Shown here piece by piece: positions 55,222-64,000 of a stretch of DNA of 64,000 bases (position 1 is its first letter; every line of letters starts with the position of its first letter). Source of the stretch: Labilibacter sediminis (lineage in GTDB: Bacteria; Bacteroidota; Bacteroidia; Bacteroidales; Marinilabiliaceae); contig NZ_VCHY01000001.1 of NCBI RefSeq assembly GCF_005877885.1, positions 518,581 through 582,580 of the forward strand, given 5' to 3'. The translations under genes were made by a program, and so were the position numbers. The notes under the pieces are model-generated. The model worked only from the letters and a program-made list of their open reading frames with translations. It was not told the origin of the DNA and did no database searches.

Positions 55222-57108
55222 TTAGAAAACTTCGTTAAAATATTGTTTAGTTTGTTCTGGACGATAATGCATTCTTATTCGCCATATCATCTCTTCGATA
55301 TTTACAACCTTATAGTTTTCATTCAGCTTATCGGCACATAGTTTAGCAGCTCCAGCACCTTTAATGTCACCACTTACCGTTCCTGCTTCATTAAATCCAC
55401 TCCATGCATGAACCATAACTAAATTAAAGGGATCAGAATCTGTAGAGCCGATCAACTTATTTGCAATGTAATCCGGTGTACCCTCCCGTACATTGTTATA
55501 TCCTCCGAAATCCCAAATTGAATATTTCACTGTAACTACAGGAATATCATACCCATTAGCATTAGTAAACCACATTATTTCACCTTCACCTCCTGCATAT
55601 GGGCTATATTGAACCGAAATGATTCCTTCTAGCTGATCGTTTGCATCAATATAAGCCTGATAAGCCTCTGCAGATGCACCAGATTTTACATCTTTAGCCA
55701 TTAAGGCCAGTACTTTAACACGGTGTTGACGCATATGCGCAGCGGTAACCTCAGCTAGTGATTTAAGAATTGTTGGTCGTGATTTATTTTGCGCATAATT
55801 ATCAACATAGCCATAACCACCCCCAAACGTCTGAACTATAGATGTTTCTGGATTTTGATTATCAAACAAATACTGACACACCGATGGTGCAATCATGGAT
55901 AGGTTATCAACAGGTAAACCAAAAGACATTTTTACATTATTCACCTCGGGATGCGTGTAGTAATCTGTACCAGGAAAAGTATTCATCATCCATTGCACAT
56001 TATCACCATCTGACAAATAAAACGAAACATATTTCTTACCTTCTTCTTCCCAATTTATAAATTGAGGATTCTTTACCTTTACTAAGCCAGGTTGCCTATG
56101 TCTATAATCTAAAGAAGTTAAAGTGGTATTATAAGCCCAGTCGTAAGGAACCATTATGTTTCCTGTTTTTGAGACACGCTCTACAAACTGATCTTCTCCA
56201 ACACCTTGTTCCCAACCATATACTGGTGAGTTTGGCTCCAACCACTCAAGTACTTCTTCAAACAAGGCAATATTTTGTCCGCCCTGTGAGGTAGCATATT
56301 GCTTATTAAGGTTTATTACAAATAAGTTATTTTTAATAGCAAATTCTCTTAACTGCCCGGTTTGAACAGGCATAACCACCAATGCTTTATTACTGCAATG
56401 ATCTTTAAACTCATTCCAGGCATCCTGGGTCGTTTTCTCAGAAGCATCATAGGTCATTGTATATCCGTTACTTTCATAATAGTCTTTGTCTCTAACGTCT
56501 ACAATAATCGAGTTGTATACGTGAGAAGCAACTGATGCCACAATATTACTTTCCGGATTATTCTCCACATCGGTCAAAACATAGCCATCAAACAAATCCT
56601 TTATTTTTAGATTGATACCATCTTTCTCTCCATAATTACGAGTAGCTAATTCGATTGCACTTTGCATACCAATCTCACTAATTCCCATACTGCTTAAAGC
56701 TTGTTTTGATGATTTGTATGAAGCCAAACCACTATGATCATTTAACCAAACTCCAACTTGACTTTTCCCTTCTTCTACAGCCCTATTTGAAAGCCCCGCT
56801 AATGATTGGGCAAGTAAGTGGTATTGAAGTCCCCTTATTCTTTCTGTTTCTCCTATAGCATTAATATTACCAATTGGTATCACCTCTACACAGTTCCAAT
56901 ATAATGTTGGTTTTGTAGATGATTCAGGATGCCAATATTGGCCTTTATCACTTGTGGGATCATACTGCTCAACATATAGTTTTGTGCTTTGCTCTTCCTC
57001 AATGCTTCTTACAGGTGATTCATAATCATCACAACTCACTGATGTAAATGATGTAATCAACGTTAAAAGGGAGATCTTTAATATCAATATCATATTTTTC
57101 ATTTTCAT
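55222..57108 (-). CDS. GxGYxYP family putative glycoside hydrolase (lipoprotein paralogue)
   Basis: 628 residues. Lipobox in TSVSC, then a linker (DDYESPVRSIEEEQSTKLYVEQ) and the GxGYxYP region beginning QYWHPESSTKPTLYWNCVEV. It matches the protein at 50692-52704 nearly residue for residue (FGGGYGYVDNYAQNKSR, FYLSDGDNVQWMMN) but ends at the family boundary (RPEQTKQYFNEVF) without sorting domain. It starts 11 bp after susD, so it is the outer-membrane lipoprotein of the SusCD complex unit, likely glycan-binding or glycan-cleaving. Confidence 0.9.
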   Translation of the reverse strand: MKMKNMILILKISLLTLITSFTSVSCDDYESPVRSIEEEQSTKLYVEQYDPTSDKGQYWHPESSTKPTLYWNCVEVIPIGNINAIGETERIRGLQYHLLAQSLAGLSNRAVEEGKSQVGVWLNDHSGLASYKSSKQALSSMGISEIGMQSAIELATRNYGEKDGINLKIKDLFDGYVLTDVENNPESNIVASVASHVYNSIIVDVRDKDYYESNGYTMTYDASEKTTQDAWNEFKDHCSNKALVVMPVQTGQLREFAIKNNLFVINLNKQYATSQGGQNIALFEEVLEWLEPNSPVYGWEQGVGEDQFVERVSKTGNIMVPYDWAYNTTLTSLDYRHRQPGLVKVKNPQFINWEEEGKKYVSFYLSDGDNVQWMMNTFPGTDYYTHPEVNNVKMSFGLPVDNLSMIAPSVCQYLFDNQNPETSIVQTFGGGYGYVDNYAQNKSRPTILKSLAEVTAAHMRQHRVKVLALMAKDVKSGASAEAYQAYIDANDQLEGIISVQYSPYAGGEGEIMWFTNANGYDIPVVTVKYSIWDFGGYNNVREGTPDYIANKLIGSTDSDPFNLVMVHAWSGFNEAGTVSGDIKGAGAAKLCADKLNENYKVVNIEEMIWRIRMHYRPEQTKQYFNEVF

Positions 57109-57119
57109 TACCTTAAAAT

Positions 57120-58769
57120 TTAATAACCCTTGTTTTGTACCAATCCATTTACTTTATTTATTTCATCCTGTGGAATTGGACGAACTAAATGATTTGAATT
57201 AATGTTATTGTACTTTTGGACAAAAATATTATACTCACTCACCCTTTTAATGAGTTTCCCGGTACGCTTTAAATCAAACCACCTGTCATGTTCTCCTAAT
57301 AATTCTCGAGCTCTTTCATCAAGTATAAAATCCAGATCAACAGCATTTACTTCCATGGATGATTCTGATTCCTGGTCAATGGCAGCTCTTCTGCGTATTA
57401 TATTAATACGAGAAACAGCCTCATCATTATTGCCAGCACCCAAATGTGCTTCAGCACTCATTAGGTATACATCGGACAAACGAAATATGACATCTTCACG
57501 ACTACCTGTTCCTCCCCAGATCATCTTTGTATCTTTAAATTTTTTAATGATAGGCATACGATCCGAACCTGTTGTCAGTACAGGCAATGCTGTTGACTGA
57601 GGATACCAAGTGTATTCGCCATCTGTTAAGTATGGATAAAAACGTAAGGCCTCATTCGAATTACCAGAATTATCATTCCAGCGAGGGAAATACAAACCAA
57701 GCTTACCAAAATCCTCACTTTCTGGGTTATTTACATAAAACTCACGTTGAAATGTTGCATCATAACGTGCATCGAGGTAAGGATTCTCAAATAGCTGGTG
57801 GACTCTAGGATTAATCCAATATAAGCGATCAGCAGCGGAATAATCTTTTTGAACACGATCGAATAAGTCAGGTTCCAAGGCTACAATATTAAAAGCAAAC
57901 AAAGCTTGCTGAGGATTTCCACTTCCCACATAATTTTTATCTAAACCATATTGAATAGCCCAGATCACCTCTGAATTATTTTGATTCTCCTCATAATAAA
58001 CATCGGCATAATTATCCAATAAATGATAAGCATCATCTGATTCATCAATGATTTGATCGAAATAAGCTGCAGCAACAGCAAAATCTGTGGCTTGTGAGTA
58101 TGCCTTATAAGCTCTTGTTAAGTGTAATTTCCCGAGCAACTGCAATAAGGCTGCTTTATTAATACGACCTGGTTCAGATGATGACCAATCCAGTAAATCA
58201 ACAACTGTTTCAAGGTCGGCCATAATAAAATTGTACACTTCTGATTCCACTGTACGAGTGGCCTCACTGATGATAGAATTTTGTTCTGAAGTATACAAAG
58301 GTACATCGCCAAATGTTTCTACCAGATAGTAGTAGGCCAATGCTCTAAAAAAAGTACCCTGAGCTTTTAGTGCATTATAGTCATCCGTTGTCATACCTTC
58401 CGTATCCAAAGAACAACGGGTCAACAACGTGTTTGCCTCCTGTACTATTTTATACAGGTTGTTCCAGTATGGCCCAACCACACCGGCGGTAGAATTAAAA
58501 GAGGCATCATAACCATTGAACATTCGTTCATTAGGACTTTCTGTAATCGCCATATAGAGGTCAGTACCATAATACTGCAATTCTCCAGTATTAAAAATAT
58601 CTCTGTATTTTGAATAAATATCAACTACTAAGGCTTCTTGCCCTTCTTTAGTATTATAAAAATCATCCGTTATAGATGATGGATTGTAGACTTCAAGGTG
58701 ATCTGAGCAAGCAGACGCCATCACAGCGATCACAATCCCTAGTGTAATATATTTGACTGTTTTCAACAT
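57120..58769 (-). CDS. susD: SusD/RagB-family glycan-binding lipoprotein
   Basis: 549 residues. Lipobox ASACS, then the SusD N-terminus (LEVYNPSSITDDFYNTKEGQEALVVDIYSKYRDIF), TPR-like helices (AQGTFFRALAYYYLVETFGDVPLYT) and the family end (RRAAIDQESE, LDFILDERARELLGEHDRWFDLKRTGKL, RPIPQDEINKVNGLVQNKGY). It forms the lid of the SusC pore and captures the glycan. It lies 12 bp after susC. Confidence 0.95.
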   Translation of the reverse strand: MLKTVKYITLGIVIAVMASACSDHLEVYNPSSITDDFYNTKEGQEALVVDIYSKYRDIFNTGELQYYGTDLYMAITESPNERMFNGYDASFNSTAGVVGPYWNNLYKIVQEANTLLTRCSLDTEGMTTDDYNALKAQGTFFRALAYYYLVETFGDVPLYTSEQNSIISEATRTVESEVYNFIMADLETVVDLLDWSSSEPGRINKAALLQLLGKLHLTRAYKAYSQATDFAVAAAYFDQIIDESDDAYHLLDNYADVYYEENQNNSEVIWAIQYGLDKNYVGSGNPQQALFAFNIVALEPDLFDRVQKDYSAADRLYWINPRVHQLFENPYLDARYDATFQREFYVNNPESEDFGKLGLYFPRWNDNSGNSNEALRFYPYLTDGEYTWYPQSTALPVLTTGSDRMPIIKKFKDTKMIWGGTGSREDVIFRLSDVYLMSAEAHLGAGNNDEAVSRINIIRRRAAIDQESESSMEVNAVDLDFILDERARELLGEHDRWFDLKRTGKLIKRVSEYNIFVQKYNNINSNHLVRPIPQDEINKVNGLVQNKGY

Positions 58770-58781
58770 ATCTTACAAAAA

Positions 58782-61700
58782 TTAAAAATTAGCGTTAATC
58801 CCAAATGTAAATGTCATTGGATAAAGTGAAAGTTGAGTGTTCACATTTTCACCTATGGTTTCAGGGTCCGAACCGATAAAATCGGTAAATGTGAATGGGT
58901 TTTGCACCTGACTATATAAGCGTAACTTACTCAGCCCTATCTTTGAAAGAACAGATTTGCCCAGAGCATAACCAAAGGTAATATTCCGAACCTTTACAAA
59001 GGTACCTGACACTTTACTAAGAACCTGTGTGTGATATGACTGTGCCCCAACCTGCTGATATTCATTACTTCCATTCTCTACTGTCCAATAATTCACATCA
59101 GCCTTGTTCCAATGCTCATTATCCCAGGCTGTAAACATATAGGTAAACGAGTCATTATAAAGTCCACCAACTCTGGCATAAATATCAAACGAGAAATCAA
59201 ATTGTTTATAAACAAAAGAGTTGACCATACCCGCCGTCCAATCCGGGCTAGGCGTACCAAGTATTTGAAAATCTTGTTGATCCAAATTATAATCGCCATT
59301 GACATCTTCTACTTTTATATGACCAACACTTTGACCAAATTTGCCCGCTTCCTCTTCCTCATCAGCCTGCCAGATTCCTAAGTACTTTAAATCATAAATT
59401 ACGTTGACAGGTTCACCTATAAACCAGCGGTTTCCTAAATCATCTTTATTATCCCCATACAACTCCTCTATCTTATTACGATTTAACGAAAAAGTGAAAT
59501 TCGTTTTCCAGTAGAAATTTGTTTGCGAAATATTAACAGTGTTCAAAGTCAATTCAATCCCCTTATTACTGGTTTTACCGATGTTCTGATAAACAGAATT
59601 AAAACCGTTTACACTACCTACAGCCCTATTAAAAATCAACCCATCTGTTTCTCGAGTATAAACGTCTACAGTACCTTCAATCCGGTTATTAAACAAACCA
59701 AAATCAAGTCCAAAGTTATACTCAGAGGTCATCTCCCATTCTAAATCTTCATTCCCAAGCACGTTACTAATCCCAAAACCATTTACGCCGTTACTGCCAA
59801 AAGTATAACGAGAAAGTCCTAGTTCTGTTAAGGTTATATTATGGTTTAGGTTATTGTTACCTGTTTTACCATAACTCAATCGGAACTTAAGCTTATTGAT
59901 GGCTTCAACACCTTGCATAAACCCTTCTTTTTTAATTTGCCATCCCAAGGCTGCCGCCGGTAGAAATCCCCATCTCTTATCGCCCTTTAGCCTTGATGTT
60001 CCATCATAACGACCTGTTAAGGTCATCATATACTTATCCATTAAGGTATAATTCACTCTTCCCATATAAGAGGTCATCGATGATTCCCAATAGTAACTGC
60101 TTACGTCTGTAATTTCATCAGCAGTCTGGATAGCATGCCAATCTGATTTATAAGGCAAACCAATACCTCGCATTGCAGACCCTTGATGCGTATCCTTTTG
60201 CATATTGAAAAGCCCGATGGCATCTACCTTATGATTCTCATTGATTTCTTTATGATAGCTCACAATATTATCCCAAACAACATTGGTATTTCTACCTTCT
60301 CTTCGGTATGCTTCACTTGGATTAACCCCTCCCTTTTGCTGAGTATACTTTCCAATCCATTCACCGTACAAATCGGTGTCGAACTGATAAGCTACCTGTG
60401 ATTTTAATGATAATCCTTCAATAAGTTTCAGCTCCAAAAATCCAGAAAAATTGGAATAAAAGGCCTTAGATTCCCTGATATTATTTTCATTTTGGATGAA
60501 TGGGTTAATCTTACTTGAAGTAGGTTGAACAATAAATTCATAGTTACCATTATCGTTATAAGGACTTACAATCGGTGGCAGAAAATAAGCATTCAACAAT
60601 GCATCTTGAGAACCGTGATTGGTTTTATGATCCGAAATGTATGAAGATATCCCTGTTGTAATTTTATCATTAAAGCGATGCTCCAAACCTACATTAGCTG
60701 TGTAACGGGTAAATTCCTCTTTTCCTATCATACCTTCATCGTTCAGGTATCCTATACCAAATGAATAGGAAGTAGTTTCATTGCCGCCAGCCGTTGAAAT
60801 ACTGTGATTAGTAACATAGCTCTGATCCGATATTTCACGCAACCAGTCGTAGTATTCTCCATTACGGATACGTCTTTTTTCATCAGCAGTCAGGAAATCT
60901 GGTCTTGATAAGGAAGCATCACCATATTTCTTTTTCCACAAGGCTACACGGTAATCAACATATTCCAAACCATTGCCTTTATTCCCAATCATATCAGGAA
61001 TCCGAGTTGGTGTTTTTACACCAAACGAACCGGTATAATCAATTGAGAATCCTTTTTTCTTACTCGCCCCTTTAGTTGTTATAATCACAACACCATTGGC
61101 TCCTCTCGAACCGTAAATTGCAGCTGAAGAAGCATCTTTTAATACATCAATAGACTCAATATCTGATGCATTTAAATGTTTCATGCCTGAATATGATGGC
61201 ACTCCGTTAATCACATATAGAGGTTCGTTAGATGAATTAATCGAGTTAACACCTCTAATCTGCATTGACATATCCGCTCCAGGTCGGTTAGATGATTTAG
61301 TTACCAACACACCACTTACATTTCCATTTAAGGTTTCTGTGATGTTTGTATTATTGGACTTCACCAACAAATCACCCGAAAGCGATTCAATACTACCAGT
61401 TAAGTCCTTCTTCTTAACTGTTCCATATCCAATAACAACAACATCATCGAGTTCCGACATGTCTGAAACTAAAATAACATCCAGATTATCTGGCCCACTA
61501 ATTTTAAATTTTTGTGTTACATACCCAATAAAGGAAATACTTAACACACTATTCTTTGGAACATCAATTTTAAAATTTCCATCAATATCAGTAATAACTC
61601 CGATACTGGTAGATTCAATAACAACATTAGCCCCTACGATAGGCAACATATCTGCATCTGCTACCTTACCCACAACAACTACTTTTTCAGTTTGGTTTTG

Positions 61701-61787
61701 AGCAATAACTTGTATACTGTAGACACAGCATGTTAGTATGACCATCAGGGATATAACCCTTTTATATAAACTATTACACTTTTTCAT
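58782..61787 (-). CDS. susC: SusC/RagA-family TonB-linked outer membrane transporter
   Basis: 1001 residues. Signal peptide ending VIAQ; carboxypeptidase-regulatory-like domain about 35-110 (GKVADADMLPIVGANVVIEST); TonB box VVVIGYGTVKKKDLTGSIES; plug with IRGVNSINSSNEPLYVINGVP and SAAIYGSRGANGVVIITTK; barrel to the final NANF. It imports oligosaccharides bound by the SusD protein. Second gene of the operon, 32 bp after the LamG lipoprotein gene. Confidence 0.96.
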   Translation of the reverse strand: MKKCNSLYKRVISLMVILTCCVYSIQVIAQNQTEKVVVVGKVADADMLPIVGANVVIESTSIGVITDIDGNFKIDVPKNSVLSISFIGYVTQKFKISGPDNLDVILVSDMSELDDVVVIGYGTVKKKDLTGSIESLSGDLLVKSNNTNITETLNGNVSGVLVTKSSNRPGADMSMQIRGVNSINSSNEPLYVINGVPSYSGMKHLNASDIESIDVLKDASSAAIYGSRGANGVVIITTKGASKKKGFSIDYTGSFGVKTPTRIPDMIGNKGNGLEYVDYRVALWKKKYGDASLSRPDFLTADEKRRIRNGEYYDWLREISDQSYVTNHSISTAGGNETTSYSFGIGYLNDEGMIGKEEFTRYTANVGLEHRFNDKITTGISSYISDHKTNHGSQDALLNAYFLPPIVSPYNDNGNYEFIVQPTSSKINPFIQNENNIRESKAFYSNFSGFLELKLIEGLSLKSQVAYQFDTDLYGEWIGKYTQQKGGVNPSEAYRREGRNTNVVWDNIVSYHKEINENHKVDAIGLFNMQKDTHQGSAMRGIGLPYKSDWHAIQTADEITDVSSYYWESSMTSYMGRVNYTLMDKYMMTLTGRYDGTSRLKGDKRWGFLPAAALGWQIKKEGFMQGVEAINKLKFRLSYGKTGNNNLNHNITLTELGLSRYTFGSNGVNGFGISNVLGNEDLEWEMTSEYNFGLDFGLFNNRIEGTVDVYTRETDGLIFNRAVGSVNGFNSVYQNIGKTSNKGIELTLNTVNISQTNFYWKTNFTFSLNRNKIEELYGDNKDDLGNRWFIGEPVNVIYDLKYLGIWQADEEEEAGKFGQSVGHIKVEDVNGDYNLDQQDFQILGTPSPDWTAGMVNSFVYKQFDFSFDIYARVGGLYNDSFTYMFTAWDNEHWNKADVNYWTVENGSNEYQQVGAQSYHTQVLSKVSGTFVKVRNITFGYALGKSVLSKIGLSKLRLYSQVQNPFTFTDFIGSDPETIGENVNTQLSLYPMTFTFGINANF

Positions 61788-61819
61788 CTTTATTATTTCT
61801 TAATCAATACCAATTAATT

Positions 61820-62893
61820 TTACAATGAAATCCATTTATAGTTGCCCACTATTTTGGCAGTATGTTCTCCTGTTTTATCTGCAATAGCTTCATCATTTTC
61901 AGGCACCATAGTAAAATCCCAGGCACACTCTAAGTCTGACTCACTTCCAGTAACATCTGAATTCATCAAGGTATTAATATCACTTTGCGTCTTTGCAACA
62001 TTCCAGAAGCGGAATTTACGGATATAGCCTGTCATACAACGAGCCTGATCTGTTGGCTCTTGAAAAGCCCACATATTAAAGTTCTTAGTATTGGGCTGAT
62101 AGCTCTGTACTACTCCGGCATTATCAACAATATCATTCGTTTTACTAAAGAAAATTTCTCCATTCAGATACATTTTTAATTGTCCTTCACTTAAACTTGC
62201 ATCATAAACCATAGCTATATGGTTCCACTCCCCGTAATTGGTTGGATATTTGTTACCCCACTCTAATACTCTACCTTCTTGTGGCCCCATACCAATAGTC
62301 GAACGCATGTTATCACCCATAAAATTTATCATCCACCCTTCATGTGGCTGAGTACTATTATCAAACGTCGCAATAAAATCACCTATCCCGCTTTCGTAAA
62401 AGTTTTCATCATATTTTATCCAGGCTTCAACAGCAAAAGCATCCGATCCTCCAAAAGCCGGGTCTGAACCAAACTCAATGCGGCCCTTACCATCAATTCC
62501 ATAAACTATTAGTTCAGCAGGTGTTCCCGGAGCCAATGTTTCCTGATAGGAATTCAAGAATTCTGCAATAGCCTTTTCTGCTGAAATACAGAAGTTATCT
62601 GCTTCATATTGTAGAGTGAACTGACCAGCCAATCCTTTGGATACCCCCAATTCAATTTCCTCAATTGCAATTTGTAATAATTCAGCATTTTCCCTCGGGA
62701 ATGTTCCATCTGATTCGCCAATTTTCGCTGTATCCTGTAATGTGAGCATTGATTCATAATTACTATATAGGCAATCTAAAGATACTTCTCTTGACTGCAA
62801 GGTTTTATTTTCTTCACAAGAATGAAGAAGCCCCATAAAGAATAATAATGAACAGAATACAAGGATTTTCTTTTTCAATACATCTTTTTTCAT
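61820..62893 (-). CDS. LamG-like (DUF4972-type) surface lipoprotein, first gene of the Sus operon
   Basis: 357 residues. Lipobox LLHSC (Cys26). About 35-120 are helical (LECLYSNYESML-like start, AIEEIELGVSKGLAGQFTLQYEADNF), resembling DUF4972; about 130-357 are a laminin-G-3/concanavalin-like sandwich (FAVEAWIKYDENF, GEWNHIAMVYDASLSEGQLKMYLNGEIFFS, RKFRFWNVAKTQSDI). It probably binds glycan at the surface. It precedes susC, whereas such accessory lipoproteins usually follow susD. The operator array B is just upstream. Confidence 0.88.
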   Translation of the reverse strand: MKKDVLKKKILVFCSLLFFMGLLHSCEENKTLQSREVSLDCLYSNYESMLTLQDTAKIGESDGTFPRENAELLQIAIEEIELGVSKGLAGQFTLQYEADNFCISAEKAIAEFLNSYQETLAPGTPAELIVYGIDGKGRIEFGSDPAFGGSDAFAVEAWIKYDENFYESGIGDFIATFDNSTQPHEGWMINFMGDNMRSTIGMGPQEGRVLEWGNKYPTNYGEWNHIAMVYDASLSEGQLKMYLNGEIFFSKTNDIVDNAGVVQSYQPNTKNFNMWAFQEPTDQARCMTGYIRKFRFWNVAKTQSDINTLMNSDVTGSESDLECAWDFTMVPENDEAIADKTGEHTAKIVGNYKWISL

Positions 62894-62938
62894 AAACTTA
62901 TTTTAATAACTCAAATATTTGTGTTTTGTCGTATTTTG

Positions 62939-63041
62939 CATGCAATATTTAAATTTTCGTCAAAATCTGTTAACAAATGTATATGGGGAGGGTTAAGAAT
63001 AGACTTAAGCATGAATTAATTTACGATTAAGTTGCGATTAA
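62939..63041 (-). promoter_or_regulatory. Operator/promoter B: 11-bp-spaced heptamers and -7 box of the Sus operon
   Basis: Plus-strand coordinates: GGGTTAA 62990, GACTTAA 63002, GAATTAA 63013, CGATTAA 63024, CGATTAA 63035; steps 12, 11, 11, 11, identical to array A. The -7 box TACATTTG lies at 62974-62981. Alignment to 50373-50475 needs no gap. Leader about 70 nt before the ATG at 62893. Confidence 0.8.
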
Positions 63042-63138
63042 ATCCATTAATTCCATATAATACTGAGTTTACATAGACATAATATTTAAACTTCTTCAGG
63101 TAGTTACAGAACTAAAATAAACCCGTATGGACTGAAAG

Positions 63139-63396
63139 TCATTCCTTAACTAATCCATGATAAAATTCGACATCATGTTCATTAGGTTTTCGATGATACT
63201 CCAAGTGTGCATCTACTGTTTTGTAAGTAATATTACCGAAACTCCTACAACTAAAGCCTATGGCATAAAAATGACATCCCCAGTATCTCTTTCCTAGCAA
63301 AAGAAACTCTTATTCCAAATTTCAAGAAGTCGTTCCTTTAATTTTTTTCGCAAGATCACTTATGTTTTGAGAATATAATATTCTGAAATAACTTGA
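63139..63396 (-). pseudogene. IS200-like Y1 transposase fragment
   Basis: The minus strand reads SYFRILYSQNISDLAKKIKG, then two in-frame stops, then FLLLGKRYWGCHFYAIGFSC and NITYKTVDAHLEYHRKPNEHD to a stop. This matches the C-terminal half of IS200/IS605 TnpA (xxSDLxKxIKG, KRYWGxHFWAxGY, GNITDxxVxxYxEHH). The HUH-bearing N-terminal part is missing. Confidence 0.7.
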
Positions 63397-63414
63397 CTCC
63401 AAAACGTAAGAAAA

Positions 63415-63813
63415 ATGAAATCAAGTAAAGAATGGATATTAACGGATCATATGGAAGGTTTCCTTGATTCAAAAGTCGATTACAGTAAATTTGAGAGTAG
63501 TTTTAGACCATGGATTGTCCATCAAATTGATGAACTTCAAAACGTTTGAGATAGGTTTCATCTAAGCCGAAAGAATTACATTGATATTATAAAACGTTGG
63601 CAGGATCGTTATTCAGACGAATTACATTTATCTTTGTCTTTTATGAGTACGAAAGAAAGAGCAGATAACAAAAAGTAGGAGCAGCGTATCAAAGAACTGG
63701 AAAAACAGTTAGAATACGCCAAGATGAAAGATGTGGCACTAAACATCTTAATTGATGTTGCCGAAAAAGAGTTAAAGATTTCTATCAGAAAAAAGTCTGG
63801 GTCCAAGCAGTAG
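63415..63813 (+). pseudogene. IS3-type transposase OrfA-like fragment
   Basis: One frame of 133 codons interrupted by TGA (63547-63549 region) and TAG (about 63676): MKSSKEWILTDHMEGFLDSK, a helix-turn-helix-like middle (HLSRKNYIDIIKRWQDRYSDEL) and EQRIKELEKQLEYAKMKDVALNILIDVAEKELKI to RKKSGSKQ-stop. The last part matches the leucine-zipper end of Bacteroidota IS3-family OrfA. OrfB is absent. Confidence 0.6.
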
Positions 63814-63931
63814 TTTTACTGGCACACATGTATCCCCTTGCTGGTGCGCGAATCCCTTCGCGTTCCTTTCTCAATAAATAGGCTAGTCTCACAATACCTG
63901 GGATAAGTAAATCATTTGAGATTAAAATAAA

Positions 63932-63961
63932 AAAAGCCCGCATTCGTTTATGCGAGCTTTT
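63932..63961. terminator. Hairpin near the right edge
   Basis: Stem AAAAGCCCGCAT / ATGCGAGCTTTT with one mismatch and a six-base loop; A-rich before and T-rich after, so it may work in both directions, for instance for a gene beyond the window. Confidence 0.65.
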
Positions 63962-64000
63962 CAATCTTTAACCAAACCTAACCCTAAACTATGAGTTTAA

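Larger units (their letters stand above)
62894..64000. other. Right-end region with transposon remnants
   Basis: 1.1 kb without an intact gene. It holds operator B (62939-63041), an IS200-like remnant (63139-63396, minus), an IS3-OrfA-like remnant (63415-63813, plus) and a hairpin at 63932-63961. It separates the glycan locus from whatever follows the window. Confidence 0.7.

Noticed and set aside
1..64000. CRISPR arrays or phage structural genes
   Set aside because: No regularly spaced identical repeats with unique spacers and no capsid, portal, terminase or tail genes are seen. The 8-bp periodic blocks are far too short-period for CRISPR.

Overview
The window is chromosomal DNA of a Bacteroidota bacterium, most likely a marine Marinilabiliales-type lineage. 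Evidence: SusC/SusD pair, FecR/ECF/TonB systems, C-terminal sorting domains of the type IX secretion system (T9SS), the conserved order bamD-rpoZ-coaBC-porD(DUF4835)-recN, and promoters with the Bacteroidota -7 box TAnnTTTG. The family placement is inference; no rRNA is present.

Positions 1-38,000 are mostly housekeeping. An aromatic amino acid operon (end of pheA, aminotransferase, DAHP synthase/chorismate mutase, tyrA) is followed by a small hydrolase, mnmA and tilS converging, pabB, ahpC, pepT and proS. Then come a low-complexity lipoprotein, an OmpP1/FadL-like outer membrane protein, cysDN, fabI, the bamD-recN operon, an alpha-oxoamine synthase (sphingolipid or sulfonolipid type), a SpoIID/DUF4922 pair, a GlcNAc-kinase-like protein and trxB. 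A Fec-type unit (ECF sigma, 50-residue ORF, FecR, STN-TonB receptor, DUF4249 lipoprotein) and a second TonB receptor end this part.

Positions 38,094-44,350 are a junction zone. tRNA-Pro(GGG) is followed by a chimeric gene whose N-terminal two thirds is a tyrosine recombinase arm/core-binding region and whose C-terminus resembles a phage replication protein. A DnaC-like helicase loader follows, bounded on both sides by G-poor DNA with an 8-bp periodicity, then a small unknown protein. A decayed tyrosine recombinase catalytic domain lies at 44,045-44,276. Between them sits a large minus-strand gene for a transmembrane regulator: periplasmic lectin-like and kelch-like part, one membrane helix, and a cytoplasmic OmpR/SARP winged helix with a BTAD-like helical domain.

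Positions 44,442-62,893 are a polysaccharide utilization locus, all on the minus strand. Order of transcription: LamG lipoprotein, SusC, SusD, GxGYxYP lipoprotein, GLUG protein with T9SS tail, GxGYxYP protein with T9SS tail, GH92 mannosidase-like enzyme, third GxGYxYP protein, a sulfatase remnant, and a lipoprotein with DxRNTIIV repeats. Two of its transcription units (starting at 62,893 and 50,292) share an ungapped block of about 100 bp with the same -7 box and five heptamer direct repeats at 11-bp steps. That is the operator architecture expected for an OmpR/SARP-type activator, and such a protein is encoded next to the locus. I regard this regulator-operator pair as the most interesting system here.

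The last kilobase holds decayed IS200-like and IS3-OrfA-like transposase fragments.
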